DNA of 64,000 bases from Elusimicrobia bacterium RIFOXYA2_FULL_47_53 (GTDB lineage Bacteria; Elusimicrobiota; Endomicrobiia; Endomicrobiales; XYA2-FULL-47-53). Where the stretch lies: positions 56,563 through 120,562 of the forward strand of contig MGVE01000018.1 of assembly GCA_001800315.1 (NCBI GenBank), written 5' to 3'. This document shows positions 1-10,795 of this stretch, one piece after another. Position 1 is the first letter of the stretch; each line of letters opens with the position of its first letter. The notes under the pieces are model-generated. The model was not told where the DNA came from. It ran no database searches and saw only the letters and a program-made list of their open reading frames with translations. Position numbers and translations under genes: made by a program.

Positions 1-960
1 GAGACCAACGAACTGGTTATAGCGGCCTCCAGGGGATTGGCGCCCGATATTGTGGACGCTACCAGAATTAAGGTCGGAGAAGGCATAGCGGGGCGGGTCG
101 CTCAGAGCGGCCGGCCTATTTTTGTGGAAGACATTGAAACGGATATCAGGTTTATGCGGGTATCCAGTATAAGGTATCCGTCCAAGTCCTTTATTTCCGT
201 TCCTCTCCGCCTTAAAGACAGGATACTGGGAGTGTTAAATATCAGTTCCTCGGATTCAGACCGGCAGTTTGAGGAAAGAGATGTCAGGCTCATGACGATT
301 TTAGCCGACCAGGCCGCCATAACCCTTGAAAATATTGATCTTTACGGAAATCTGCAGCACTTTTACCTTGAGATGGTGCAGACGCTGGCCAGGGCGATAG
401 ACGCCAAGGATTCCTATACCCATGACCACGCCGACCGCGCCCGCAGATACGCCCGCAGAATCGGAAAGAAGCTGGGCCTGCCGGAGGTAATGATACGCCA
501 TATTGAGTACGCGGCTCTGATGCATGACATCGGCAAGATAGGCATTGACGAGAACATTCTGCATAAAGCAGGCAAGCTTACCGATGAGGAGAGGTCCATA
601 ATAAAAAAACATCCGGCGATAGGCAACAGGATTATCGCCCCGGTCGCCTTCCTTTCTCCCGTGGCTCCGATGGTGCTGTACCATCAGGAATGGTATAACG
701 GTCAGGGTTATCCCGAAGGCCTGGCCGGCGAAGAGATACCGCTGGGAGCCAGAATTGTGGCCGTGATTGACGCTTTTGACGCTATAACATCCGACAGGCC
801 GTACAGGAAGGCTCTTTCAAGAGAGATAGCCATTGAAGAAATAAAAAAGGGCGCCGGCAGCCAGTTTGACCCTAAAGTGGCAGAGGCGTTTATTGAGGCG
901 TTGTCTGAAGAAAACTCCGCTCCGGATAACGCGGGCAGCCACGGCGCGAAAGAGAATTAA
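1..960 (+). CDS. GAF domain + HD-GYP domain protein (putative c-di-GMP phosphodiesterase), 5' truncated by window edge
   Basis: Frame is open from base 1 (ETNELVIAASRGLAPDIV...), so the listed M at 37 is probably internal. HD motif (ALMHDIGKIGI) and GYP-like motif (YNGQGYPEGL), preceded by GAF-like sequence. Confidence 0.85.
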   Translation, partial: ETNELVIAASRGLAPDIVDATRIKVGEGIAGRVAQSGRPIFVEDIETDIRFMRVSSIRYPSKSFISVPLRLKDRILGVLNISSSDSDRQFEERDVRLMTILADQAAITLENIDLYGNLQHFYLEMVQTLARAIDAKDSYTHDHADRARRYARRIGKKLGLPEVMIRHIEYAALMHDIGKIGIDENILHKAGKLTDEERSIIKKHPAIGNRIIAPVAFLSPVAPMVLYHQEWYNGQGYPEGLAGEEIPLGARIVAVIDAFDAITSDRPYRKALSREIAIEEIKKGAGSQFDPKVAEAFIEALSEENSAPDNAGSHGAKEN

Positions 961-1658
961 TGGGAACGCTTTATATTGTTCCAACGCCCATAGGGAATCT
1001 TGACGATATCACTATCCGGGCTTTAAATGTTCTTAAGTCGGTGGATTTTATTGCCTGCGAAGACACGCGCCACAGCGCGAAACTTTTAAACCATTTCGGC
1101 ATAAAGAAGCCCCTTTTGAGTTTTTATTCCTACAACCAGTCAAACAGGGCTCCGCAGATAATAAAAGAGCTCAGCCTGGGAAAAAACGCGGCGCTTATTT
1201 CTGACAGCGGCACGCCCTGTATATCGGACCCGGGGTTCTATCTGGTAAACGAAGCTATCGCCGGCGGCATAAATATAGTTCCTCTGCCGGGGCCGAGCGC
1301 GGTTTTAACGGCGCTGGTGGCTTCAGGGCTTCCGACGGAGAATTTTGTTTTTCTGGGTTTCTTAAAAAGAAAACCCGGCAAACTTAAAAAAGAACTCAAA
1401 CAGGCCGCGCTTGCGGGCGCGACGGTGGTATTCTATGAATCGCCGCACAGGCTGAAAAAAACGCTGGGCCTGCTTTTAGATGTTTTCGGTTCACAATCGC
1501 GGGTCGCGGTGGCAAGAGAGCTTACGAAAAAATTTGAGGAATTTGTGCGCGGCACGCTGGGAGAAGTCGCCGAAATATTCAATAACAGGGAAATTCTCGG
1601 GGAATTCGTGGTAATGGTCTCTCCCGAAAATAACGCAACGGAGAAAGATAATGAGTAA
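960..1658 (+). CDS. rsmI: 16S rRNA (cytidine1402-2'-O)-methyltransferase RsmI
   Basis: LYIVPTPIGNLDDITIRAL, EDTRHSAKLLNHFGI, SDSGTPCISDPG motifs typical of RsmI. Confidence 0.95.
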   Translation: MGTLYIVPTPIGNLDDITIRALNVLKSVDFIACEDTRHSAKLLNHFGIKKPLLSFYSYNQSNRAPQIIKELSLGKNAALISDSGTPCISDPGFYLVNEAIAGGINIVPLPGPSAVLTALVASGLPTENFVFLGFLKRKPGKLKKELKQAALAGATVVFYESPHRLKKTLGLLLDVFGSQSRVAVARELTKKFEEFVRGTLGEVAEIFNNREILGEFVVMVSPENNATEKDNE

Positions 1659-2676
1659 GCTTAAGGCAGCCATAGTCGGAATAACCGGATATACCGGCGA
1701 AGAGTTGCTTAAAATACTTTTAAGACACCCCGGGGTTGAAGTCTCGGTTGTGGCCGGAAGAAGCAGTTCCGAAAACAAGCCCGTCAAGGAGCTCTATCCT
1801 TCTATCGGCGAAACTTCGCTGGTCTGCGAGAACCTTGACATTGACTCCGTCGCGAAGCGGGCCGATGTCGTATTTCTCGCTCTGCCTCATAAAGTATCCT
1901 TTGAGATAGCGCCGAAGTTCCTGGAGAAAGGCGCGCGGGTTGTTGACCTCTCGGCAGATTTCAGGCTGGAGAGCGCCGAGGTTTACGAGAAGTGGTATGG
2001 CGAAAAACACACGGCGCCGGCACACCTGAAAAAAGCCGTTTACGGCTTGCCGGAGCTCTACAGAGCTAAAATAAAAAACGCCTCTCTGGTGGCAAACCCC
2101 GGCTGTTATCCTACGACGATAATCCTCGGGCTTTTGCCGGTATTAAAAGAGGGACTGATTGATCTTTCTTCAGTAATTTCAGATTCCAAAAGCGGAATTT
2201 CAGGCGCCGGAAGAAAAACCGTGGCCGAATATTACTCCTCCGAGCACCCTAACCTGAGGGCCTACAACATTGCCGGCGCCCACAGGCATATTCCCGAAAT
2301 AGAACAGGAGCTTTCCAAGATCGTCGGAAAAGATATCGCCATAACTTTTACTCCCCATATTTTTCCGGAAGAAAGGGGCATGCTTTCTTCCATATACTCC
2401 AATTTAAAGAAAAAAATATCAACCGCCGAAGCGGTGCAGCTGTATAAGGAATTTTATTCAAGGGAGCCTTTTGTGGAAGTGCTAAGCGAAGGCAAGCTCC
2501 CGGGGATAAGGGATGTCGTGAACACCAATTACTGCAGGATAGGCCTTAAGGTAGACGAAAGGACCGGCAGGTTAGTGGTAATATCCGTAATAGACAATCT
2601 TTTAAAAGGGGCTTCCGGCCAGGCGGTGCAGAATATGAACATCATGTTCGGCATTGACGAGAAAACCGGGCTCTAA
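1651..2676 (+). CDS. argC: N-acetyl-gamma-glutamyl-phosphate reductase
   Basis: GITGYTGEELLKILLRHP, NPGCYPT active-site Cys, SGAGRK. Confidence 0.96.
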   Translation: MSKLKAAIVGITGYTGEELLKILLRHPGVEVSVVAGRSSSENKPVKELYPSIGETSLVCENLDIDSVAKRADVVFLALPHKVSFEIAPKFLEKGARVVDLSADFRLESAEVYEKWYGEKHTAPAHLKKAVYGLPELYRAKIKNASLVANPGCYPTTIILGLLPVLKEGLIDLSSVISDSKSGISGAGRKTVAEYYSSEHPNLRAYNIAGAHRHIPEIEQELSKIVGKDIAITFTPHIFPEERGMLSSIYSNLKKKISTAEAVQLYKEFYSREPFVEVLSEGKLPGIRDVVNTNYCRIGLKVDERTGRLVVISVIDNLLKGASGQAVQNMNIMFGIDEKTGL

Positions 2677-2689
2677 GAAAGGGAAAACA

Positions 2690-3895
2690 ATGTTTCCGAA
2701 AGGTTTTAAAACAGCCGGAGCTCGCGGCGGCATTTCAAAGAAGAAAGACAAAAAAGACACAGCTCTTTTCTATTCCGAATTTCCGTGTGCCGCGGCGGGG
2801 ATGTTTACCAACAATCTTGTAAAGGCTGCGCCGGTTCTGGTGAGCACGGAGCATCTTAAAAAATCAGCCTCCGATATCCGCGCCGTCATAGCTAACTCCG
2901 GCTGCGCCAACGCCTGCACGGGAGAACGCGGCCTTGCTGACGCGCGCGAGACCTGCTCTTACGCCGCGAAAAAACTTGCGCTCAACCAAAATCAGGTGCT
3001 TGTGGCTTCCACCGGAGTCATCGGCCAGTTCCTTCCGATGAAGGCCGTGAAGTCCGGCATAGACATCCTCCTGGGTTCCGCGGGTTCCGGGCCTGAAAAT
3101 TTTGACTCCGCCTCCCGGGCCATCATGACAACAGACCTTATTCCCAAGGTTTCTTCGGCTCAGGTAAAGATATCAGGAAAAACCGTTTCAATCTGGGGTT
3201 GTGTTAAGGGTTCGGGCATGATTCATCCCGATATGTCGCTCCCGCACGCCACGATGCTTGCCTTCATTCTGACCGATGCCGCGATAGACAAAAAAACTCT
3301 TGCGTCCGCTTTAAGCGCCGCGGTTGAAAATTCATTTAATTGCGTTTCCGTTGACGGCGATACTTCCACCAACGATTCGGTTTTCGCGCTCGCTAACGGG
3401 GCTTCGCTCTGTTCAAAAATTAAACCCGGCGGCAGGGACTTCGTTTTGTTTTCGCAGGCTCTGGGCAAGGTCTGCCTTGAGCTGGCCAAATTGATAGCCC
3501 TTGACGGAGAAGGCGCGACAAGGCTGGTTGAAATCCGGGTGATGGGTGCGGGCAGCCGCGCCGACGCCAAAAAGATAGCCTCCACCATAGCGACATCACC
3601 TCTGGTTAAAACCGCGATTTTCGGCAATGACGCCAACTGGGGCAGAATTCTCGCGGCCGCGGGACGAGCCGGAGTGGCTATTAACCCGTCAAAGGTTGAT
3701 ATAAGAATCGGCGGCCTTAAGGTCGCCTCAAAAGGCATGGCGCTTAATTTTTCAGAAGCCGCGGCCAAAAAAATCCTCACGCAAAAAGAAATTCTGATAA
3801 CGCTGGATTTGAATATGGGTTCGTCTTTCTGCTCGTATTACACCTGCGATCTGTCTTTTGACTACATAAAAATAAACGCGAGCTACAGGTCTTAA
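2690..3895 (+). CDS. argJ: Bifunctional glutamate N-acetyltransferase/amino-acid acetyltransferase ArgJ
   Basis: ANSGCANACTG, HATMLAF autocleavage motif, NDANWGRILAAAG. Start set at the second ATG (MFPKGFKTAG) rather than 2654, which lies inside argC. Confidence 0.93.
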   Translation: MFPKGFKTAGARGGISKKKDKKDTALFYSEFPCAAAGMFTNNLVKAAPVLVSTEHLKKSASDIRAVIANSGCANACTGERGLADARETCSYAAKKLALNQNQVLVASTGVIGQFLPMKAVKSGIDILLGSAGSGPENFDSASRAIMTTDLIPKVSSAQVKISGKTVSIWGCVKGSGMIHPDMSLPHATMLAFILTDAAIDKKTLASALSAAVENSFNCVSVDGDTSTNDSVFALANGASLCSKIKPGGRDFVLFSQALGKVCLELAKLIALDGEGATRLVEIRVMGAGSRADAKKIASTIATSPLVKTAIFGNDANWGRILAAAGRAGVAINPSKVDIRIGGLKVASKGMALNFSEAAAKKILTQKEILITLDLNMGSSFCSYYTCDLSFDYIKINASYRS

Positions 3896-3899
3896 GCCC

Positions 3900-4526
3900 A
3901 TGCGGACATCTCTGATAAAGATACCGCGAAGCAGGCCCTCCGCCGCGAAGCTCAAAGAGGCTGTCTCGGCGCTTGAGAAGGGCGGAGTGGTAATTTTTCC
4001 AACCGACACGGTTTACGGCATGGCCGCCAACGCTTTTAACGCGGCGGCGCGCAAAAAGATTTATGCGCTTAAGGGGCGGCATTTCACAAAGCCGCTTATT
4101 TTAATGGTTCCAAATATAGCCGCGGCTTCGCTTGTCGCTGAGGTGCCTCACAAGGCTATAAAAATAGCAAAAAAGTTCTGGCCCGGCCCTCTTACGCTGA
4201 TATTCCCGACTTCAACGCACGGCAAGATGGTTATGGGAGGAAGGAAAGATGTGGGCGTAAGGATCCCCGACGATTCTGTCGCGGGGATGCTTTTGAAGCT
4301 CTGCCCCTTTCCGCTGGCCACAACGAGCGCGAACCCTTCCGGCAAAGAAAGCGCCGTGGACGCGAAAACAGCCGAAAAATATTTCGGCGGCAAGCTGGAT
4401 TTGATTATTGATTCCGGCGCCTGCAGGCACGCGAGGGAATCCACGGTGATAGACATGGTGCATTTTCCCTATGTGGTTATCAGGGAAGGCTGCCTGCCGA
4501 GCAAAAAGCTTTTGAAATATATTTAA
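3900..4526 (+). CDS. Sua5/YciO/YrdC family L-threonylcarbamoyladenylate synthase
   Basis: [52 protein letters not shown]. Confidence 0.92.
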   Translation: MRTSLIKIPRSRPSAAKLKEAVSALEKGGVVIFPTDTVYGMAANAFNAAARKKIYALKGRHFTKPLILMVPNIAAASLVAEVPHKAIKIAKKFWPGPLTLIFPTSTHGKMVMGGRKDVGVRIPDDSVAGMLLKLCPFPLATTSANPSGKESAVDAKTAEKYFGGKLDLIIDSGACRHARESTVIDMVHFPYVVIREGCLPSKKLLKYI

Positions 4527-4542
4527 TGAAAGAGAGGAAAAG

Positions 4543-5796
4543 ATGATTTACCTTGAGAACCTTCGCAAGCAGGACCCGCAGATTTACGATGTGGTAAAAA
4601 AAGAGATCAGCCGCCAGAGGGGCACGCTGGAGCTGATAGCTTCCGAGAACCATACTTCGCTGGCGGTTATGGAGGCCCAGGGAACGCCTCTGACCAATAA
4701 GTACGCCGAGGGATACCCCGGGAAAAGATATTACGGCGGCTGCGAGGAAGTGGATGTTGCCGAGAATATTGCCATTGACAGGGCAAAACAGCTTTTCGGG
4801 GCGGAGCACGCGAATGTTCAGCCTCACTCGGGAACCCAGGCTAATATCGCGGTGCTGATGGCTATGCTGAATGTCGGCGACACGATAATGGGCATGAGCC
4901 TGGCTCACGGCGGGCATCTTTCACACGGCCATCCGCTTAATTTTTCGGGAAAATATTTTAAGATCGTCCCGTATACCGTAAGGCAGGATACCGAGCTTAT
5001 AGATTATGACGAAATAGAAAAACTTGCCCGGGAAAACAAGCCTAAGATGATAATGACGGGAGCCAGCGCCTATTCAAGAATATGGGACTGGGCAAGGCTC
5101 CGCAAAATAGCCGACGACGCGGGCGCGTTCCTTGTGGCCGACATAGCCCATTACGCCGGACTTATGGCGGCGGGGGTTTATCCTTCCGCGGTTCCGTACG
5201 CCGATATCACGACCACAACCACGCACAAGACTCTTCGCGGGCCGAGAGGCGGCGTTATCATGTGCAAACAGAAATATGCTCAGATAATTGACAAAACCGT
5301 TTTCCCGGGAGACCAGGGCGGGCCGCTTATGCATGTCATCGCCGCCAAGGCCGTCGCTTTCGGCGAGGCGCTTAAACCCGAATTTAAAAATTACCAGGAG
5401 CAGGTTTTGAAGAACTCTCGGGCTCTCGCCTCCGCTCTCGCGAAAGGCGGGCTCAGGATAGTTTCGGGGGGAACGGACTGCCACATGTTCCTTGTTGACC
5501 TTCGCCCGGTTTCCGTGAAGGGAAAGGACGCCCAGGCGGCTCTTGAAAAAATACTTATAACCGTTAACAAAAACGCTATCCCCTACGATCCGGAAAAGCC
5601 CATGGTCGCCTCAGGAATAAGAATAGGCACTCCCGCCGTGACGACAAGGGGGATGAAAGAGCCGGAGATGGAGAAAATAGCTCAGTGGATAATAAAGGCA
5701 TTAAAAAACATTTCAAGCGAGCAGGCCTTAAGCGAAATAGCAAAAGAAGTTAAGGGCGCCTGCGACAAATTCCCTTTATACCCGGAACTCGGCTAA
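4543..5796 (+). CDS. glyA: Serine hydroxymethyltransferase
   Basis: [45 protein letters not shown]-lysine region. Confidence 0.98.
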   Translation: MIYLENLRKQDPQIYDVVKKEISRQRGTLELIASENHTSLAVMEAQGTPLTNKYAEGYPGKRYYGGCEEVDVAENIAIDRAKQLFGAEHANVQPHSGTQANIAVLMAMLNVGDTIMGMSLAHGGHLSHGHPLNFSGKYFKIVPYTVRQDTELIDYDEIEKLARENKPKMIMTGASAYSRIWDWARLRKIADDAGAFLVADIAHYAGLMAAGVYPSAVPYADITTTTTHKTLRGPRGGVIMCKQKYAQIIDKTVFPGDQGGPLMHVIAAKAVAFGEALKPEFKNYQEQVLKNSRALASALAKGGLRIVSGGTDCHMFLVDLRPVSVKGKDAQAALEKILITVNKNAIPYDPEKPMVASGIRIGTPAVTTRGMKEPEMEKIAQWIIKALKNISSEQALSEIAKEVKGACDKFPLYPELG

Positions 5797-5803
5797 AACA
5801 ATA

Positions 5804-6823
5804 ATGCTATACTTTTTTGCTTTCCTCTTAGCGCTTATCGGCACCGCGGTATTTACCCCGGTATCCATGTTTCTGGCCAGGAAGTTTGATGTAATGGACT
5901 ATCCCAAAGCCAGAAAAGTTCACAGGCAGCCTCTGCCGCGCTGGGGCGGCATTGGAATATTCGCCGGTTATTTTTTCGCGATACTCGTGCTGGTAATTTT
6001 TTTCCCTTCGTTCCGGGAACTGATCTCCTATAAATACAAAGCCCTTTCGCTGATGAAAGAATTCAGCGGCATAATTTTCGGAGCCATACTGATTTTCACG
6101 CTCGGGCTTATAGACGACAAAAAACCGGTGCAGGCGCTTACAAAACTGCTGACTCAGATTATCGCCGCCTATGTGGTTATGGATTACGGCGTAAGAATTT
6201 CCGGGCTGGCGCTTCCGTTCACGAAGGGTTTTATTGAATTTCCAATACTGCTCGGACAGATAATAACTGTTTTCTGGATAATCGGTTTTATGAACACGAT
6301 TAACCTTGCCGACGGCTTAGACGGGCTTGCCTCCGGGATAGTCGCGATAGCGTCAGGCACTTTTTTTGTGGTGGCCCTGCTTCAGGGGCAGACGAGTATA
6401 GTGTTTCTCGCAAAACAGCTGAGCCTCTCCGCTATACTTGCCGCCGGCCTTACGGGTGCGTGCCTCGGATTTTTGATCTATAATTTTAATCCGGCCAAGG
6501 TGTTTATGGGCGACTCGGGCGCTCTGTTCCTGGGTTTTATGCTTGCCGTCATTAGCGCGATAGGGACCCTTAAAACCGCGGCTGTCATGTCTCTGTTTAT
6601 TCCAATTACGGTCGTGGCTCTGCCGATACTGGATGTGGCGCTTTCAATTTTCAGGCGCATGAGAAAAGGAATGGGGCTCATGCAGCCCGACAAGGAACAC
6701 ATTCACCACAGGATACTCAGCTTTGGCTGGACTCACCGCGAAGTCGTGCTGCTTATGTATATTTTCACTCTTTTACTTTCCATAGTCTCTATTTTGCTGA
6801 CAGTGTTTAAGGGAAAGGTTTAG
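5804..6823 (+). CDS. Undecaprenyl-phosphate N-acetylhexosaminyl-1-phosphate transferase (WecA/TagO-like, MraY superfamily)
   Basis: Multi-TM protein with KVHRQPLPRWGG, GLIDDKKP, NLADGLDGLASG, FMGDSGALFLGF, HIHHRIL. Confidence 0.9.
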   Translation: MLYFFAFLLALIGTAVFTPVSMFLARKFDVMDYPKARKVHRQPLPRWGGIGIFAGYFFAILVLVIFFPSFRELISYKYKALSLMKEFSGIIFGAILIFTLGLIDDKKPVQALTKLLTQIIAAYVVMDYGVRISGLALPFTKGFIEFPILLGQIITVFWIIGFMNTINLADGLDGLASGIVAIASGTFFVVALLQGQTSIVFLAKQLSLSAILAAGLTGACLGFLIYNFNPAKVFMGDSGALFLGFMLAVISAIGTLKTAAVMSLFIPITVVALPILDVALSIFRRMRKGMGLMQPDKEHIHHRILSFGWTHREVVLLMYIFTLLLSIVSILLTVFKGKV

Positions 6824-6824
6824 G

Positions 6825-8003
6825 ATGAAAAACACAAGAAAAAAAATCCTGGCGGTTTTCGGCACCAGGCCGGAGGCCATAAAAATGGCCCCGCTGGTAA
6901 ACCTTCTGCGCCGGACGCGCGAATATTTTACCGTCAAAGTATGCGTAACGGCCCAGCACCGGCAGATGCTTGATGAAGTTCTTGAAATCTTTAAAATAAT
7001 ACCCGATTACGACCTTAGCGTGATGCAGGACGGCCAGTCGCTCTATCACATTACCGCCGCGGCTGTTTCCAGGATGGAGGGCGTTCTTAAAAAAGAGAAG
7101 CCGGACCTTGTGCTGGTTCACGGCGACACTACAACCACCTTCGCCGCCGCGCTTTCAGCGTTTTACGAAAAAATACCCGTGGGCCATGTTGAGGCGGGTT
7201 TACGCTCAGGAGACATAAGCCGACCGTTTCCCGAAGAGGCCAACAGGATACTTACGGACTCCGTTACGACTTTGTTTTTCGCGCCCACTGCCGCTTCAAA
7301 AGCCGCTTTATTAAAACAAAACCTCAGCAGGGAAAATATTTTTATAACCGGTAACACCGTCATTGACGCCCTCAGGGAAGTCGCGGGCGGCAAGAGCGGT
7401 TTTACCAACGGGCAGCTTAAGAAACACCCGGCCTTAAAGCCGGGTTCCGGAAAAAGGGTGGTTCTTCTTACGGCTCACCGGCGCGAAAACTTCGGGGCGG
7501 CCATGGAAGGGATGTTTAAGGCATTTGCCGGCCTCGCCGCGAAATATCCCGACACAGAATGGTTTTACCCCGTGCATTTAAATCCCCGGGTCGCGGCCCC
7601 CGCCCGCAGGATACTCGGAGGAATAAAAAATATTACTCTTCTGCCTCCTCTTGATTATTTAAACATGGTCAACCTCATGAAACTTTCATATATCGTGGTT
7701 ACGGATTCGGGCGGGCTTCAGGAAGAGGCTCCCTCGCTCGGTAAGCCAGTGCTTGTTTTAAGAGATGTCACGGAAAGGCCGGAAGCAGTTAAATACGGCA
7801 TGGCAAGGCTGGCGGGCACGAACGCCGGTAAGATTTTTCGTGAAATTGAAACGCTGCTGACCGACAAAAAAATGTATCAGCGCATGTCCCGCGCGGTAAA
7901 CCCCTACGGCGACGGACAGGCGAGCCGCAGGATTGTTGAGGCTATAAAATATTATTTTGGCATTAACAAAGCGCGGGGCGCGGATTTTAAGCCGAAACGC
8001 TGA
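6825..8003 (+). CDS. wecB: UDP-N-acetylglucosamine 2-epimerase (non-hydrolysing)
   Basis: VFGTRPEAIKMAPL, AQHRQMLDEVLEIF, VHGDTTTTFA, HVEAGLRSGD, TDSGGLQEEAPSLGKPVLVLRDVTERPE. Confidence 0.95.
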   Translation: MKNTRKKILAVFGTRPEAIKMAPLVNLLRRTREYFTVKVCVTAQHRQMLDEVLEIFKIIPDYDLSVMQDGQSLYHITAAAVSRMEGVLKKEKPDLVLVHGDTTTTFAAALSAFYEKIPVGHVEAGLRSGDISRPFPEEANRILTDSVTTLFFAPTAASKAALLKQNLSRENIFITGNTVIDALREVAGGKSGFTNGQLKKHPALKPGSGKRVVLLTAHRRENFGAAMEGMFKAFAGLAAKYPDTEWFYPVHLNPRVAAPARRILGGIKNITLLPPLDYLNMVNLMKLSYIVVTDSGGLQEEAPSLGKPVLVLRDVTERPEAVKYGMARLAGTNAGKIFREIETLLTDKKMYQRMSRAVNPYGDGQASRRIVEAIKYYFGINKARGADFKPKR

Positions 8004-8021
8004 AGTTCCAAAAGGTGCGAT

Positions 8022-8552
8022 ATGGCAGTTTATACCGCGAAGAACCTTTTTATAACCGGCAAGCCCGGTTCAGGCAAAACAACTCTCATCAGGGAGGCCT
8101 GCCTTCCCTACATGGATAAGGCCGGCGGTTTTTACACGGAAGAGATCATTGAAGACGGCAAGCGCGGCGGTTTTGTTATTAAAACTTTTTCAGGCAGGCA
8201 GGGAGTTCTCGCCAGAAAGGGCATGCCGAGCGCGCACAAACTGAATAAATACGGAATTGATGTCTCGGTGCTTGAGGGTATAGCGGTCAAAGAGCTTGAA
8301 AGAGCGGTAGAAACAAAACCTTTGATAGTGATTGATGAAATCGGTTCCATGGAAATAATCTCGGAATCGTTCAGAAAAACACTCGTCAGATGTTTTGCTT
8401 CCGGGGCCAGGGTGCTTGCCACCATAAGGTATAACGCTCAGCCGTTTACCGACGAAATTAAGAAAATGCCGGACAGCGAGCTGATAGTTCTAACGCGGGA
8501 GAATCACGAGGAAATAAAAAGGCGGGTCAGAGAATGGATGTCATTGATATAA
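8022..8552 (+). CDS. NTPase_1 / THEP1-like nucleoside-triphosphatase
   Basis: Walker A GKPGSGKTTL, GGFYTEEI, VIDEIGSME. Confidence 0.85.
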   Translation: MAVYTAKNLFITGKPGSGKTTLIREACLPYMDKAGGFYTEEIIEDGKRGGFVIKTFSGRQGVLARKGMPSAHKLNKYGIDVSVLEGIAVKELERAVETKPLIVIDEIGSMEIISESFRKTLVRCFASGARVLATIRYNAQPFTDEIKKMPDSELIVLTRENHEEIKRRVREWMSLI

Positions 8553-9724
8553 AAGGTTCAGTGTTTCTTAAAAGCGGCGAGGACACAAGGCTGCTTGCAG
8601 GGCACCTCTGGGTGTTTTCAAACGAGATATCGCATATAAAGGGCGAAATTGCCGCCGGAGACCTCTGCGAGCTTTTTGACAGCAGAGGCTCCTTTATCGG
8701 GATAGGTTTTTATAATCCTAAGTCTCTTATTGCCTTCCGTCTCCTGTCAAAAGAGAAAATTGCCGTTAACTCGGATTTTTTCGCGAAAAAAATTACCGAA
8801 GCCCTTGAGTTCAGAAAAACGGTTTATCCCGGGGCGCGCTCGTTGAGGGTGGTTTTTGGCGAGTCGGATTTTCTGCCGGGGCTTATAATTGATAAATACG
8901 AAGATTATCTCTCGGTGCAGGCGGTTTCGGCCGGTATGGACAAAAACATGGGTTTGCTGGTTGAGGCCATGGTCAGGGTTTTGGCGCCGAAAGGCATTAT
9001 CGCGAGAAACGATTCGTCCCTCAGGGCTTTTGAAGGCCTAAAGGAAAGCGTTGACATACTGCAAGGGGATGTCCCCGAAAATATTCTGATAGATGAAAAC
9101 GGCTGTTCTTTTTCCGTGAACCTGCGTTCGGGGCAGAAGACGGGATTTTTCTTTGACCAGAGGGAGAACAGGGTTTTGCTGTCAAAATACAGCCGCGGCA
9201 AGAGCGTGCTGGACTGCCACTGCCATACGGGAGCCTTTTCGGTTTACGCGCTCAAGGGCGGCGCCAAAAGTGTTGTCGCTCTTGATTCCTCAAAGCCGGC
9301 GCTTGAAAAAGCCGCCGAAAACGCCCGTCTGAATTCGTTCGGAGGAGCTTTTGAGGCCGTCAACGCCGATGCTCTGGAGTACCTTGAGGAGCAAAAGAAA
9401 AGCCAGACGAAATTTGATATAATCGTCCTCGATCCGCCGGCGCTTATTAAGAGCAGAAAACACCAGAAAGCCGGATACAGGATGTACAAAAAACTTAACG
9501 CCGCGGCTATAAGCGCGCTTAAAAGCGGCGGAATACTCGCGACCAGCTCGTGCTCGCACAATTTAAGCCAGCAGGATTTCATGCTGATGTTAAAAGACGC
9601 GGCCGGCAGCGCGAGAAGGCAGGCCCTGGTGCTTGAAAGAGGTTTCCAGTCAAAGGACCACCCCGTTCTCGTCGCGATGAACGAGAGCGAATACTTAAAA
9701 TTTGCCATGCTCAAGGTGATTTAA
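8534..9724 (+). CDS. Class I SAM-dependent rRNA methyltransferase, RlmI family (PUA + MTase)
   Basis: N-terminal PUA-like GHLWVFSNEI; FFFDQRENR, VLDCHCHTGAFSVYA, VLDPPAL. Confidence 0.9.
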   Translation: MDVIDIKGSVFLKSGEDTRLLAGHLWVFSNEISHIKGEIAAGDLCELFDSRGSFIGIGFYNPKSLIAFRLLSKEKIAVNSDFFAKKITEALEFRKTVYPGARSLRVVFGESDFLPGLIIDKYEDYLSVQAVSAGMDKNMGLLVEAMVRVLAPKGIIARNDSSLRAFEGLKESVDILQGDVPENILIDENGCSFSVNLRSGQKTGFFFDQRENRVLLSKYSRGKSVLDCHCHTGAFSVYALKGGAKSVVALDSSKPALEKAAENARLNSFGGAFEAVNADALEYLEEQKKSQTKFDIIVLDPPALIKSRKHQKAGYRMYKKLNAAAISALKSGGILATSSCSHNLSQQDFMLMLKDAAGSARRQALVLERGFQSKDHPVLVAMNESEYLKFAMLKVI

Positions 9725-10305
9725 TGGATAATTTCTGGCTGGTTTTTGTTCCGCTTTTCGTGGCAGTTGACGCCATAGGCGTTCTTCCGATGTTTTTAAA
9801 CCTTACCGAGGGTTTTACTCCTTCTCAGCTCAGGAAAACAATATTTCAGTCTTCCGTCACGGCTATGGCGGTCGCCATGCTTTTCCTGGCGCTGGGCCGG
9901 CTGGTGCTTTCGGTTCTGGGAATTACTGTCGCTGATTTTATGATAGCCGGCGGGGCCCTGCTTTTCGTAATTTCGCTTAATGATATGCTTTCGGTTGAAA
10001 AAAAGCAGGTTTCTATTGATCCGGAAAGCCTGGGCGCCGTGCCGATAGGAGTGCCGCTTATCGTGGGCCCGGCGGTGCTTACGACGGCCATACTTCTCGT
10101 CAGTCAGTACGGTTACCGCGCCACCGCGCTTTCCGCGGCCTTAAATATAATATTCGCCGCGGTCGTTTTTCTGCTCTCCGGCTCCATAAATAAATTTCTC
10201 GGAAGGGCGGGCGCCAAGACGGTTTCAAAGCTCGCGAGCCTGCTGCTCGCCGCGATCGCCGTAAAGTTGATCAGGCACGGAATAATGATTTACCTCGCGA
10301 AATGA
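9724..10305 (+). CDS. MarC family integral membrane protein
   Basis: About 6 TM; VPLFVAVDAIGVLPMFL, PIGVPLIVGPAVLTT. Confidence 0.88.
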   Translation: MDNFWLVFVPLFVAVDAIGVLPMFLNLTEGFTPSQLRKTIFQSSVTAMAVAMLFLALGRLVLSVLGITVADFMIAGGALLFVISLNDMLSVEKKQVSIDPESLGAVPIGVPLIVGPAVLTTAILLVSQYGYRATALSAALNIIFAAVVFLLSGSINKFLGRAGAKTVSKLASLLLAAIAVKLIRHGIMIYLAK

Positions 10306-10321
10306 GGCAAAGAAAGGAAAA

Positions 10322-10795
10322 TTGAAAATGAAAAAAATCACCGTAGTTGTTTTAATTTTATCAGCCCTTTTTCTCTCGGGCTGCCTTTGCTGCGGCAAAA
10401 AAACTCAGGCCCGGGACGATCTTTCCGAGTATCTTTCTTCCAATATAGGGATAACGAGTTTCGGCGGAAAGGTTTTCTGTTCTTATAAAAGCCTCGGGAG
10501 CAGGGACAGCGGCGGTACGACGGAGAAATACCTATGGGCCCTGTGCCAGGAATTTTATCTTGAAAACGGGGTTTTGAAAAAGGGCGCGGAGAAAAGCGCT
10601 CCGATAATTCTGGATGCGGCTCGCAGCGTCAACGATTACAAAATAACCGGCATAAGAACGGCCGGAGAATCCGCGAGAACCGATTCATTCGCCGAAGTGC
10701 TGCGCGAAGCGGAACTATTCCGTATGGAGTTTCTGCCGGCGCTTGAGGAATCCGTGCTGGAGCAGGCGGAAATATATTACAAGGGCCTGAAATGA
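10322..10795 (+). CDS. Hypothetical lipoprotein
   Basis: Signal peptide with lipobox-like LSGC (ALFLSGCLCC); no family recognised. The ORF track start at 10322 gives MKMKK; an ATG at 10328 is an alternative. Confidence 0.6.
   Translation: MKMKKITVVVLILSALFLSGCLCCGKKTQARDDLSEYLSSNIGITSFGGKVFCSYKSLGSRDSGGTTEKYLWALCQEFYLENGVLKKGAEKSAPIILDAARSVNDYKITGIRTAGESARTDSFAEVLREAELFRMEFLPALEESVLEQAEIYYKGLK

Noticed and set aside
2654-2690. argJ start at 2654
   Set aside because: Would overlap argC by 23 nt and add a non-conserved basic N-terminus; ATG 2690 fits the ArgJ N-terminus better.
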